This document shows, piece after piece, positions 14,292 to 23,270 of a stretch of DNA of 30,491 bases. How positions within the stretch are numbered: the stretch's first letter is position 1; each line of letters opens with the position of its first letter. The stretch is from NCBI GenBank assembly GCA_964447605.1, contig CAYUTA010000032.1, forward strand, positions 1-30,491. Reading direction: 5' to 3'. A model generated the notes under the pieces. That model was not told the DNA's origin, made no database searches, and saw only the letters and a list, made by a program, of their open reading frames with translations. The position numbers and the translations under genes were made by a program. This DNA comes from CAYUTA01 sp964447605 (lineage in GTDB: Bacteria; Bacillota; Clostridia; Christensenellales; CAG-138).

Positions 14292-16217
14292 ATGGCTTTG
14301 GTGCACGCAAATAAACTGTCAAAGAGCTTTGGCACAAATACGGTGTTTTCCGACGTTTCGTTCGATGTGTTCGATCGGGACCGCATTGGGCTTGTCGGGG
14401 TAAACGGCTGTGGAAAAACCACGCTCATGCGCATGATTGCCGGCGGCGAGCCGTATGAGAGAGGATGTCTTTCCATTGGGAAGGATGTGCGGATTGCAAC
14501 GCTGGAGCAGTCGCCCGTCTGGCCGGAGGGGCAAACGCTGTACGGAGCGGCGCTTGTGGCAAGCGAGCCGCTGATGCGGATCGAGCGGGAATTGCAGCGC
14601 CTGTCCGAGCGGATGGAAGCGGCTGAAACGGTTGACGACGGCATGGTACGCCGGCAGGCTGAGCTGACCGACGCGTATCAGCAGCGGGGTGGGCTGACCT
14701 ACCGCAACAGAACGCGCGCCGTCCTGCTTGGCTTGGGCTTTACCGAAGCGGAGCTTGGCGCGCCGATTGCAAGAATGAGTGGCGGTCAGATGCGCAAGGC
14801 CGAGCTTGCCAAGGTGCTGCTGACCGAGGCGGAACTGCTGCTGCTTGACGAACCAACCAATCATCTGGACATCCGCGCATTGGAGTGGCTCGAAGGATTT
14901 TTGAATGCGTTCGCGGGCGCCTTTATCGTGATCTCGCACGACCGGTATTTTCTTGACCGCGTCTGCAAACGGATCTTTGAGCTTGAAAACGGCGCGTTGT
15001 GCATAACCAACGGCACTTACTCCCAGCATATGGAGAGAAAGCTTGACGAGCGTGCCTTTGCGGAGCGGCGATACCGCAACGGCCTGCGCGAAATCAAGCG
15101 GATCGAAGGCATTATTGCGCAACAGCGCAGATGGAACCAGGCGCGTAACTATGTGACAATCGCCAGCAAACAAAAGCAGATCGAGCGGCTGAAAAAGGAG
15201 CTGGTCAAGCCGACTGAGACGCCATCCGCCATCCGTTTCCGCCTGCGGGCCGATGCGCTTACCTGCAACGAGGTTGTCGTTTGCAGGCATTTATGCAAAC
15301 GGTTCGGCGAAAAAACACTGTTCGACGACCTGAATCTTCTGGTGCACAACGGCGAAAAAGTGTGCATCATCGGTGAGAACGGCTGCGGCAAGACCACGCT
15401 GTTTCGCATCCTGCGCAACCAAATCGAGCCGGACGGCGGCAGCTACCTGCTCGGTAACAACGTCGACGTTGGATATTTTGCGCAGAGCACGGTGCATGCG
15501 CAGAGCACGAATACCATCCTTGACGAACTGCAGTCGGCCTTTCCGCGCCATGACCGGCAGACGCTGCGTAGCATGCTAGGGACGTTTTTGTTTCGCGGGG
15601 AGGATGTATTCAAGCGGTTGAACACGCTTTCCGGCGGCGAAACGGCGCGTATTCAGTTGTTGAAGCTGATGCTTCGCGGCAACAACGTGCTGCTGCTTGA
15701 CGAGCCGACCAACCATCTGGACATCCCATCCTGCGAGGCGCTTGAAAGCGCGCTGGCCGATTACGGCGGCACCATGCTGATCGTAACCCACGACCGGTAT
15801 CTTGCCAACCGCATCGCGGACCGGATTCTGCTGATGGACCGTACCGGCGTTCATGAATTTGCGGGCGACTGGGACGCTTACAAGACTTTTTTGGAAGAAT
15901 CAAACGAAGACGGCGGCGCAGAACGCAACAAGGCCGCTTCCGAGAAGAACGGGTATGTGCGCAACAAGGAACGGCGGTCGGCGTTGAACCGCGCCAGAGG
16001 CGCGCTGAAGCGTGCGGAGAAGGGCGTTGCGGAATGCGAGGAACGGATCGGCGCCCTGGAGACAGCGCTTGAAGCGCTGGACAATGCATCTGATTATGAA
16101 GCCGCTGCGGATCTGTATGAAAAAATTGCGCAGCAGCGTCAGGCGCTTGAACAATGCTATGAGACATGGGCGCAGGCGGAGCAGGATTACGCACAACGAT
16201 TGCGGGAGGAGGCATAA
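14292..16217 (+). CDS. ABC-F family ATPase (ribosome-associated type)
   Basis: GGAG (14281-14284) lies 7 bases before the ATG; an earlier in-frame codon at 14268 would precede transcription. The 641 residues hold two ATPase domains and no membrane segment. Domain 1 has Walker A GVNGCGKTT (near 36), signature MSGGQ (near 162) and LLLLDEPTNHLD (near 183). Domain 2 has GENGCGKTT (near 361), LSGGE (near 446) and a second DEPTNHLD (near 470). Both H-loops (SHDRYFLD, THDRYLAN) are present. A basic helical linker (about 255-310) and a C-terminal charged coiled coil (about 557-640) complete the usual ABC-F plan. The family acts on ribosomes in translation or in antibiotic protection; resistance cannot be inferred from this sequence. 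It heads a plus-strand gene series, and its stop overlaps the next ATG by one base. Confidence 0.9.
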   Translation: MALVHANKLSKSFGTNTVFSDVSFDVFDRDRIGLVGVNGCGKTTLMRMIAGGEPYERGCLSIGKDVRIATLEQSPVWPEGQTLYGAALVASEPLMRIERELQRLSERMEAAETVDDGMVRRQAELTDAYQQRGGLTYRNRTRAVLLGLGFTEAELGAPIARMSGGQMRKAELAKVLLTEAELLLLDEPTNHLDIRALEWLEGFLNAFAGAFIVISHDRYFLDRVCKRIFELENGALCITNGTYSQHMERKLDERAFAERRYRNGLREIKRIEGIIAQQRRWNQARNYVTIASKQKQIERLKKELVKPTETPSAIRFRLRADALTCNEVVVCRHLCKRFGEKTLFDDLNLLVHNGEKVCIIGENGCGKTTLFRILRNQIEPDGGSYLLGNNVDVGYFAQSTVHAQSTNTILDELQSAFPRHDRQTLRSMLGTFLFRGEDVFKRLNTLSGGETARIQLLKLMLRGNNVLLLDEPTNHLDIPSCEALESALADYGGTMLIVTHDRYLANRIADRILLMDRTGVHEFAGDWDAYKTFLEESNEDGGAERNKAASEKNGYVRNKERRSALNRARGALKRAEKGVAECEERIGALETALEALDNASDYEAAADLYEKIAQQRQALEQCYETWAQAEQDYAQRLREEA

Positions 16218-17383
16218 TGGAATTCAAACGGTTTTCACTTGGCTTGCGGTTTGCAATGACGAAGGATGCGGCGCTGTCGGTGCAGGATGTCTGGGATATT
16301 GTGTTTTCTCATGTTCCGGCGGCGCTCGTTCCAGGGCTTCTTCTCCACGGCGCATGGGACAATACGGCGGTTAACGAGCCGGAACCGGCATATATCTGCA
16401 TCTTTTCCAAGCTGTCGATGAAGCGTGCGAAGCGGCTGTATCATGCGCTTGTTGCGAATGCGTTGCTATGCTCCTACTTAACCGCGTATATGCCGTTTGT
16501 GCAAAACAATTGGGTCGAAAAGTGCGCGGAAGTGGAATTTCTCGGCTGTATTGGCACCGATGGCGCGGTTGCGGATGGGACCGCGCGTTATGCGGGTATG
16601 CTTTTTTCCGCCATGCCGGCAGCGGCAGGTCAAGCGAAGCCGCCGCGCATCATCATCGCCGCGGAATCGCTTGGGAACGCCTATACGCCCGCGGATGCCG
16701 CACGGCGCATGATACGCGCCGCTGTGAGCGCATATCCTTCCGCGCTGGTAACGCCCGCGAGAATTTCCGACGGCGGTGATGGAACGGTGGACACGATGGT
16801 GGCGGCCGGCTGCGGCAGATACCTGCTTTGTGCGGAAACGGGCGTGCGCTATGGCGTGCTGCCCGACCGGACGGTTGTGTTTGAAACCGAGCGGCTTACC
16901 GACGAACAGCTTTCAAAGACGCTGGAGCGCATTATGCGCGATGGGTTCCGTACGTTTTTGCTTGCGGCCGGAAAGCGAAAGACGCGTCATATGGATTTTC
17001 CACCGGATATTTCGGTAACCATCCTCAGCAATCCCGTGCCGGCGGCGCCGTACTCGAATTCACAGGTTTCGTATGCGTCGGGCGTTGAGACCATTTTAAA
17101 CTGCAGCGGTTTTTTGCGCCTGTGCGAGGGGGCGGCCGCGGTTGTGCTTGCAACAGCGGCGCGTGATGTAAGCTGTGAACTGCTCGGCGCAACCGCCGAC
17201 ACGATTCGCTTCCATTGCAACCAACATCGGGTGCCGTTCTCAATCATTGCGCGGCTGAATGAAAACACATATATCATCCGGCCGCACGGCCGCCCGGCGG
17301 AAAGCGTTTTTGCCGACAACCTCGACACCGCGGCTCAAGCGTTGTTTAAGCGCCTGGGACCGCTTGATAAACAGACCAAATAG
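16217..17383 (+). CDS. Divergent glycerate-kinase-like protein with extra N-terminal domain
   Basis: GGAGGAGG (16205-16212) precedes the ATG, which shares a base with the ABC-F stop. Residues 1-135 match nothing I know; they contain an LLLHGAWDN segment and conserved-looking aromatic and cysteine residues. Residues 143-270 resemble the first half of class I glycerate kinases: a strand plus loop IIIAAESLGNAYTPADAARR where IxAPDSFKGSLxA is usual, then DGGDGT (185-190) as in the family's DGGEGT, then VRYGVL. The loop Lys is replaced (E150-S-L-G), and the later glycerate-binding regions are not evident. It may bind a related substrate or be inactive. The last 110 residues (LSNPVPAAPYSNSQVSYASG onward) contain a weak echo of the kinase C-terminus. 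The homology call is by eye. Confidence 0.6.
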   Translation: MEFKRFSLGLRFAMTKDAALSVQDVWDIVFSHVPAALVPGLLLHGAWDNTAVNEPEPAYICIFSKLSMKRAKRLYHALVANALLCSYLTAYMPFVQNNWVEKCAEVEFLGCIGTDGAVADGTARYAGMLFSAMPAAAGQAKPPRIIIAAESLGNAYTPADAARRMIRAAVSAYPSALVTPARISDGGDGTVDTMVAAGCGRYLLCAETGVRYGVLPDRTVVFETERLTDEQLSKTLERIMRDGFRTFLLAAGKRKTRHMDFPPDISVTILSNPVPAAPYSNSQVSYASGVETILNCSGFLRLCEGAAAVVLATAARDVSCELLGATADTIRFHCNQHRVPFSIIARLNENTYIIRPHGRPAESVFADNLDTAAQALFKRLGPLDKQTK

Positions 17384-17442
17384 GCCGGACGGCGAATTTG
17401 ACGGCTATGATTCTGAAATACTGAATTGGGAGGCGAATGCAA

Positions 17443-18759
17443 ATGCAAATGGTCGACATTATCGAAAAAAAGGCAATGGGGCAGGAGCTGACGGGGGATG
17501 AAATTGCATTTGCCGTCAATGGATTCGTATCCGGCGGCATCTGCGATTATCAGATGGCTGCGCTGATGATGGCCATCCGGCTTAACGGCATGACGCATCG
17601 CGAGAATGCCGACCTGACCATGACGATGATGCATTCCGGCGACGTGGTGGATCTGTCGGATCTGCCCGGCGTTAAGGTTGACAAGCACTCCTCCGGCGGC
17701 GTTGGCGATACCACCACGCTTGTTGTTGCGCCTCTTGTGGCGGCGTGCGGCGGTACGGTGGCCAAGATGTCCGGGCGCGGCCTTGCGTTTTCCGGCGGCA
17801 CGCTGGATAAGCTGGAGTCCATTCCCGGCGTAAATATCGAGCAGCCGATCGATCGGTTTAAGCAGATCGTACGTAAAACGGGCGTCGCCGTGATCGGCCA
17901 AAGCGGCAACCTGGTTCCGGCCGATAAAAAGATGTATGCGCTGCGGGATGTAACGGGTACGGTGCAAAGCGTACCGCTGATCGCCGCAAGCATTATGAGC
18001 AAAAAGCTGGCGGCCGGCGCCGACGCAATCGTGCTCGACGTAAAGGTCGGCAGCGGCGCGTTCGTTAAAACGCTCGACGACGCGCGTGAACTGGCCAATG
18101 CAATGGTTCAGATGGGGAAGGTGCTCAAGCGGCATGTTGTGGCGTGTATCACCGATATGAATCAGCCGCTTGGGCTTGCGGTTGGCAATGCGCTCGAGGT
18201 GCGCGATGCGATTGAGCTGCTTTCCGGAAAGATTCCGGAGGGCGACCCGCTGTATGAAATCTGCATGTTGCTCGGCACACAGATGCTGCGGTTGTGCGGG
18301 CTGGCGGGCGACGACGCCGATGCGCGGGATATGCTCAAAACGGCGCTGGAAAGCGGCTCCGGCCTTGAAAAGCTGCGTATGATGGTGGCGGAGCTTGGCG
18401 GCGACGCGTCGTATTTGTCTTTGGATCGGATCGAAGCGCTTTGCCGCGTAAAACAGCAGATTCCATGTTACCCGGAACGAGAGGGCTTCGTCACGCGCAT
18501 GCATACCGAATGCATTGGGCGTGCGGCGCAGCTGCTTGGCGCGGGCCGCGCAACCAAGGAGGATGTGATCGACCCGGCGGTCGGACTGGTTATGCACTGC
18601 CGCTTGGGGGATGCTGTTAAAAGGGGCGAACCGCTGTGCACACTCTATGTGAACGATGATTCGCATGTTTCCGAAGCGGAGGCCCTGATGCGCGGCGCGA
18701 TTGAAATTGGGCCGGACCAATGTGAAAAAACGCCGCTTGTTTACGATGTGATTCGCTAA
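17443..18759 (+). CDS. pdp: Pyrimidine-nucleoside phosphorylase
   Basis: ATGs at 17437, 17443 and 17449 are possible. 17443 is best spaced from GGGAGG (17428-17433) and gives MQMVDIIEKK, matching the usual MRMVD start. The 438 residues are the normal family length. Seen are the phosphate-binding loop KHSSGGVGDTTT (near 80-91), the thymidine/pyrimidine phosphorylase signature SGRGLAFSGGTLDKLE (near 108), and RDVTGTVQSVPLIAASIMSKK-type active-site residues (near 165-185, Arg and Ser-x-x-x-Lys). It cleaves uridine, thymidine or deoxyuridine with phosphate to the base and (deoxy)ribose-1-phosphate, in the cytoplasm, for nucleoside salvage. It is separated by 59 bases from the upstream gene and by 29 from polA. 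Confidence 0.93.
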   Translation: MQMVDIIEKKAMGQELTGDEIAFAVNGFVSGGICDYQMAALMMAIRLNGMTHRENADLTMTMMHSGDVVDLSDLPGVKVDKHSSGGVGDTTTLVVAPLVAACGGTVAKMSGRGLAFSGGTLDKLESIPGVNIEQPIDRFKQIVRKTGVAVIGQSGNLVPADKKMYALRDVTGTVQSVPLIAASIMSKKLAAGADAIVLDVKVGSGAFVKTLDDARELANAMVQMGKVLKRHVVACITDMNQPLGLAVGNALEVRDAIELLSGKIPEGDPLYEICMLLGTQMLRLCGLAGDDADARDMLKTALESGSGLEKLRMMVAELGGDASYLSLDRIEALCRVKQQIPCYPEREGFVTRMHTECIGRAAQLLGAGRATKEDVIDPAVGLVMHCRLGDAVKRGEPLCTLYVNDDSHVSEAEALMRGAIEIGPDQCEKTPLVYDVIR

Positions 18760-18788
18760 CGGATCTGCGGCATGATAAAGGAGTACCC

Positions 18789-21371
18789 TTGGAAAATCAA
18801 GATCGAAAAACACTGATTGCAATCGATGGCAACAGCCTGATGCACCGCGCCTACTATGCGTTGCCGAACATGACCACGCTCGACGGCACGCCGACGGGCG
18901 CATTGCACGGCTTTATCAGCATGCTGCTCAAGCTGATTGCGACCAAACCGGATTATCTGGTCGTTGCCTTTGACCTGCACGGCCCCACCTTCCGCCATGA
19001 GTTGTATGACGCCTATAAAGCCGGGCGCAGGGAAACGCCGGACGATCTGCGCAAGCAGTTCCCGCTGCTCAAGGAGCTGCTTGCCGTTATGGAGATCGCC
19101 GTTTGCGAGTGCCCGCGCTATGAAGCGGACGATATCCTTGGTACGCTTGCACGCATGTGCGCTTCAGAGCATATTGATGCGTTGCTGGTTACGGGTGACC
19201 GTGACGCATTGCAGCTGATCGACGCGTCGACGCATGTGCTTTTGACCAGGCGCGGTGTGACGGACACCGTTGAATATGACGAAAGAACACTGCAAGGCGC
19301 CTATGGCCTGACACCGGAGCGCATGCGCGATTTAAAGGGACTGATGGGGGATGGGAGTGATAATATCCCCGGCGTTCCTGGGGTGGGCGAGAAGACCGCG
19401 CTCAAGCTTCTGGGCGAATATGGCGATCTGGAGAACGTTCTTTCGCATGCCGGCAAGGTCAAGGGCAAGCTGGGCGAAAAACTGGTGGAATTTGCAGATT
19501 CCGCACGGATGAGCTATACGCTTGGAACGATTTGTACCAATGCGCCGATTGCGCTGCGGGTATGCGACTGTGCGCTGCATATGGACCGGCTTTCCAATGC
19601 AAGAGCAAAGCTGAACCAACTGGAACTGCGCAGCATCGCCTCGCGTTTGCCGGAGGGTGGCGACGCGGATGCGGCCAGTCAGGGCGGAGCGCCTTCGGCG
19701 GCCTGCATTCCCATTGAAACGCGCGAGGCGCTGGATCAGGTTGTGCGTGCGCATCGGTCCGCGCAGTGCTTTGCGGTTGAGGTTGACGAATCCATTGCAT
19801 TTGCTTTTGATGAGGCGGCCTGCTATCGCATTGAGCAGGGTGACGATCTGTTTTCCAACTGCCTTGAACTCGCGGATGTTTTCAACGCGCTTGCGCCGCT
19901 GTTTCTGGCAGAGGAGAAGACGCTGCTTGCGTTCGATAGCAAGCGGTTAAGGCATATCCTGTCCAAACAGGGCTTAACGCCGGTCTGCGGCGTATTTGAC
20001 GCGATGATTGCCGATTATCTGCTCAATGCAATTCGTCCTGCGGGATCGCTGCCGGCGTTGGCGTCGAAGCGCCTGCATACCGAGCAGATGGGGGCCGCGG
20101 CCCTGTTCCCGCTGCACCGCGGGATGATGCGCGCCCTAGAGGAGGCGGGCATGCTTTCGCTCTATCAGGACATGGAGCTTCCGCTTTCCAAAGTACTGTT
20201 CGATATGGAGCGCAGGGGCTTTTATGTAGACGAACGAATTCTAAGGCAACTGCAATCGCAGTTTACGGCGCGCATTGAGGCGCTCGCCGCGCAGATATAT
20301 GATATGGTCGGCGGGGAATTCAATATTCTTTCCCCAAAGCAGCTGGGAGAGATCCTGTTTGAAAGACTGGGACTTCCGACCAAAAGAAAAACGAAGACCG
20401 GGTTTTCAACCGACGCGGACACGCTTGAGTCGCTTGCCGACAAGCATCCCGTTGTGCCGTTGATTTTAGAGTACCGCTTCATTACAAAGCTGAAAAGCAC
20501 GTTTGTCGACGGACTGCTTAACGTGCGCAGCCGCGAGGACGGCCGCGTCCGCACCAGCTTCAACCAGTGCGTGACCGCGACCGGCCGCATTTCCAGCACA
20601 GAGCCGAACCTGCAGAACATCCCGGTGCGTACGGAGCTTGGCCGGGAAATCCGCAAGGCGTTTATCGCTTCGGAAGGCTGTGTGCTTGTCGGCGCTGATT
20701 ATTCGCAGATCGAGTTGCGGCTGCTGGCGCATATCAGCAAGGACCCGGGGATGATCGCCGCTTTCAGCAGCGGCGAAGATATTCACCGCATTACGGCGGG
20801 TGAGGTCTTTGGCGTTTTGCCGGAGGAAGTGACCGGGGAAATGCGCCGCGCGGCCAAGGCGGTCAACTTTGGCATTGTTTACGGTATCAGCGACTTTGGC
20901 CTTGCGCGCAACCTGAGCATTCCGGTGCATAGCGCGAAGGAGTACATCGTCCGCTACTTTGCGCGTTACCCGCGCGTAAAGGCCTATTTGGAGGAAAGCG
21001 TTGCGCAGGGGAAGGAGACGGGATACGCAAAAACGGTCTTTCACCGCCGCCGCGCGCTGCCGGAGCTTTCCAGCGGGAATTTTAATACCCGGTCGTTTGG
21101 CGAGCGTGTGGCGATGAACATGCCGATTCAGGGAACGGCCGCCGATATCATCAAGCTGGCGATGGTGCGCGCCTCGGCTCTGCTGGAGGAGAAAGGCTTT
21201 GCTGCAAAGCTGATTCTGCAGGTGCATGACGAGCTGATCTTCGATACCCCCGTTGAGGAAGCGGAGCGGGTTGCAAAGCTTGTCTGCGATTGCATGGAGC
21301 ATGTCTGCACGCTGTCTGTCCCGCTGACGGCGGACGTTCGGATTGGAAAAACCTGGTACGACACAAAATGA
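18789..21371 (+). CDS. polA: DNA polymerase I
   Basis: The start is a TTG at 18789 with AAAGGAG (18777-18783) 5 bases before it; the protein begins with the family's LIAIDGNSLMHRAYYAL. The 860 residues hold a 5'-nuclease domain (1-290, with GDRDALQL and a GVGEKTALKLLG helix-hairpin-helix), a degenerate 3'-5' exonuclease domain (about 310-460) and the polymerase domain. Polymerase motifs are A with Asp637 (GADYSQIELR), B (RRAAKAVNFGIVYG) and C with Asp814-Glu815 (VHDELIF). In the exonuclease domain the metal-binding DxE pattern is replaced by VEVDESIAF, so proofreading is probably absent, as in several other Gram-positive and thermophile PolAs. It works in Okazaki fragment processing and repair. 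Its stop overlaps coaE by 4 bases. Confidence 0.95.
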   Translation: MENQDRKTLIAIDGNSLMHRAYYALPNMTTLDGTPTGALHGFISMLLKLIATKPDYLVVAFDLHGPTFRHELYDAYKAGRRETPDDLRKQFPLLKELLAVMEIAVCECPRYEADDILGTLARMCASEHIDALLVTGDRDALQLIDASTHVLLTRRGVTDTVEYDERTLQGAYGLTPERMRDLKGLMGDGSDNIPGVPGVGEKTALKLLGEYGDLENVLSHAGKVKGKLGEKLVEFADSARMSYTLGTICTNAPIALRVCDCALHMDRLSNARAKLNQLELRSIASRLPEGGDADAASQGGAPSAACIPIETREALDQVVRAHRSAQCFAVEVDESIAFAFDEAACYRIEQGDDLFSNCLELADVFNALAPLFLAEEKTLLAFDSKRLRHILSKQGLTPVCGVFDAMIADYLLNAIRPAGSLPALASKRLHTEQMGAAALFPLHRGMMRALEEAGMLSLYQDMELPLSKVLFDMERRGFYVDERILRQLQSQFTARIEALAAQIYDMVGGEFNILSPKQLGEILFERLGLPTKRKTKTGFSTDADTLESLADKHPVVPLILEYRFITKLKSTFVDGLLNVRSREDGRVRTSFNQCVTATGRISSTEPNLQNIPVRTELGREIRKAFIASEGCVLVGADYSQIELRLLAHISKDPGMIAAFSSGEDIHRITAGEVFGVLPEEVTGEMRRAAKAVNFGIVYGISDFGLARNLSIPVHSAKEYIVRYFARYPRVKAYLEESVAQGKETGYAKTVFHRRRALPELSSGNFNTRSFGERVAMNMPIQGTAADIIKLAMVRASALLEEKGFAAKLILQVHDELIFDTPVEEAERVAKLVCDCMEHVCTLSVPLTADVRIGKTWYDTK

Positions 21372-21988
21372 AGCGTCTGAAAAAACAGATCGTGGGCCTG
21401 ACGGGCAGCATCGGCAGCGGCAAATCGACGGTGTCTGCGCGGCTTGGCGCGTTCGGCGCGCGGATTCTGGATGCGGATGCGGTTTCCCGCGCGTTGATGG
21501 AGCCGGGCGGCCGCTGCTATAACGAGGTGCTGCACATTTTTGGCACGCGGGTGATTTGTGAGGATGGTGCGCTCAATCGGAAAGCGCTGGCCGAAATTAT
21601 ATTTAACGACGCAAACATGCGGGAGACGCTCAATGGCATTGTGCATCCGCGCGTACGGGAGCAGATGCTTGCAACCGCTGCACAGATTGCCGCTGAAAAC
21701 GCGGACGTGCCGGTGATATTGGACGTGCCGCTGCTGTTTGAATGCGGCATGGAGCACGGCGTCGATGAAACCGTATTTGTCTATGCCGACGACGGCGTGC
21801 GGCTGAAGCGGATTGTCGCGCGGGACAAATGCACGCGTGAGCACGCGCTCAAGCGCATGGCGTCGCAAATGCCTCAGGAGCAAAAACGGCGGCTGGCCGA
21901 TGTCACAATTGACAACAGCGGTACGCTTGAGCAGCTTTACCGACAGGTGGACGCATGGTATCATGCGCTGCTGGAAGAAGCGATATGA
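21368..21988 (+). CDS. coaE: Dephospho-CoA kinase
   Basis: The ATG overlaps the polA stop (ATGA, 21368-21371). The 206-residue protein carries the P-loop GLTGSIGSGKST (10-21), the DADAVSR motif that contacts CoA substrates, HPRVRE, DVPLLFE and the lid segment with R-x-x-x-R-D (LKRIVARDKCTREHALKRM). The enzyme phosphorylates the 3'-hydroxyl of dephospho-CoA, the last step of CoA synthesis, in the cytoplasm. The polA-coaE neighbourhood is common in Gram-positive bacteria. Its stop overlaps the transglycosylase start by 4 bases. Confidence 0.94.
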   Translation: MKRLKKQIVGLTGSIGSGKSTVSARLGAFGARILDADAVSRALMEPGGRCYNEVLHIFGTRVICEDGALNRKALAEIIFNDANMRETLNGIVHPRVREQMLATAAQIAAENADVPVILDVPLLFECGMEHGVDETVFVYADDGVRLKRIVARDKCTREHALKRMASQMPQEQKRRLADVTIDNSGTLEQLYRQVDAWYHALLEEAI

Positions 21989-22590
21989 AAAAAGCCATCA
22001 TCGGATTGATGATTGCAATCGTTCTGGTCTGCCTTGCGTTTGGCGGCTATGCGCTTTATCAAAACCTGCTGCACGCGCGCGCGCTGCGCAACTATCCGAC
22101 CGCGTATACTGCGCAAATTCGAGAATCTGCGGAAGAGTTTTCGCTCGACCCTTACTTTGTGATCTCCATCATGCGCTGCGAGAGCAGTTTTGATCCGGAG
22201 GCCGTAAGTTATCGCGGCGCGATCGGGCTTATGCAGATCATGCCGGACACGGGGGAATGGATTGCGCATAAGCTTAATATAGACGATACGTATTCGGAAA
22301 GTCTGCTGTATGAGCCGCGGGTTAACATCCGCTTTGGCTGCTGGTACCTGCGATTTCTGGCAGACCGCTTTGATAACGACAGAAAGAAAATCGTCTCCGC
22401 CTATAACGCGGGACACCGCGCAGTCGAAAACTGGCTGGAGAACCCGGCGTATTCCGCCGGCGGCGAACTTGTAACGATCCCCTACGAGAGCACCGCAACC
22501 TACTATACCCGTGTTGAAGCGGCATATGCAAACTATACGTCCCTGTACCCCGAGCTGTTTGCTTCCGGAAGCGGGGTGCGGGGAGAGTAG
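21985..22590 (+). CDS. Membrane-anchored lytic transglycosylase (SLT family)
   Basis: The ATG overlaps the coaE stop (ATGA). The 201 residues start with one membrane helix (about 5-28), followed by an SLT domain. The catalytic Glu66 is in MRCESSFDPEAVS, followed by GAIGLMQIMPDTG and, further on, VSAYNAGHRAVENWL and TATYYTRVEAAYANY. These are the ES, GLMQ, AYNAG and Y-V motifs of family 1 transglycosylases. They cut peptidoglycan between MurNAc and GlcNAc to give 1,6-anhydro ends. The polA-coaE-transglycosylase order is also seen in other Clostridia and bacilli, to my recollection. It is the last gene before the next promoter. Confidence 0.92.
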   Translation: MKKAIIGLMIAIVLVCLAFGGYALYQNLLHARALRNYPTAYTAQIRESAEEFSLDPYFVISIMRCESSFDPEAVSYRGAIGLMQIMPDTGEWIAHKLNIDDTYSESLLYEPRVNIRFGCWYLRFLADRFDNDRKKIVSAYNAGHRAVENWLENPAYSAGGELVTIPYESTATYYTRVEAAYANYTSLYPELFASGSGVRGE

Positions 22591-22619
22591 TTGTCGCTGC
22601 GGCTTTTCCATGCTATAAT
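22591..22619 (+). promoter_or_regulatory. Extended -10 promoter for the lspA unit
   Basis: TTGTCG (22591-22596), 17 bases, and TATAAT (22614-22619) with a TGC extension. It begins directly after the preceding stop codon. The leader of about 125 bases contains one hairpin, AGCGAC (22705-22710) with GTCGCT (22719-22724), shortly before the ribosome site. Confidence 0.7.
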
Positions 22620-22751
22620 CAGACTGTTGAAAAAGCGACACAATCGGCTTGACCTGCCATTTCCCAGTCGACACGGTGCAGCAAAGGCCATAGAAACCGT
22701 TAAAAGCGACGGCCGTACGTCGCTAATAAAACAATTATGGAGGTGAGGGTT

Positions 22752-23270
22752 GTGCTGGAAATCATTCTGATCACGGCGGTCCTGGCCGTTGATCAATTGG
22801 TAAAACTCTGGTCGGAGGCGACTCTGGCGCCGCTTGGCACATCCATACCGGTCATTGAAGGCGTTTTTCAACTGACCAGCGCACACAACACCGGCGCGGC
22901 GTGGGGCATGCTTCCTGGGAAAAAATGGTTCTTTCTTGCATTGACGTTCATTGTTTGCGTTTTTATAATTTTTTTCCTGCTGCGTTTCCGCAAACGACTG
23001 ACTGTGCTTTCCCGCGTGACGCTTTCGCTGCTGCTTGCCGGCGCGCTTGGCAACGCGATTGACCGGGTCGCCTTCTCCTATGTGCGCGACATGTTCGATT
23101 TCCGCCTGATTAACTTTCCCATCTTCAACGTTGCGGACAGCGCGTTGACGATTGGGTGCTGCCTGTTGATTGCGGACGTACTGTTCATGAAGGAGCGCTC
23201 CCTGTTCGAGGTGCGGCTGAAACCGAAAACGGACGGCGTCGCATCCCAACCGCCTGTTCAAAATGAGTGA
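22752..23270 (+). CDS. lspA: Lipoprotein signal peptidase (signal peptidase II)
   Basis: I choose GTG at 22752. GGAGGTG (22739-22745) lies 6 bases before it, whereas an ATG at 22737 falls on the ribosome site itself. The 172-residue protein has four membrane helices. It carries the conserved AVDQLVK, HNTGAAWG, and the catalytic Asp104 (GNAIDR) and Asp129 (FNVADSAL). The enzyme cleaves the signal peptide of lipidated prolipoproteins in the membrane, before the lipobox cysteine. This window alone encodes at least four probable lipoproteins. The last 8 bases overlap the rluD-like gene. Confidence 0.94.
   Translation: MLEIILITAVLAVDQLVKLWSEATLAPLGTSIPVIEGVFQLTSAHNTGAAWGMLPGKKWFFLALTFIVCVFIIFFLLRFRKRLTVLSRVTLSLLLAGALGNAIDRVAFSYVRDMFDFRLINFPIFNVADSALTIGCCLLIADVLFMKERSLFEVRLKPKTDGVASQPPVQNE

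Noticed and set aside
17335..18903. Long open frame of about 520 codons antisense to the pyrimidine phosphorylase gene
   Set aside because: It lies opposite a gene with clear family motifs, has no ribosome site and has a composition expected of a shadow of GC-rich coding sequence.
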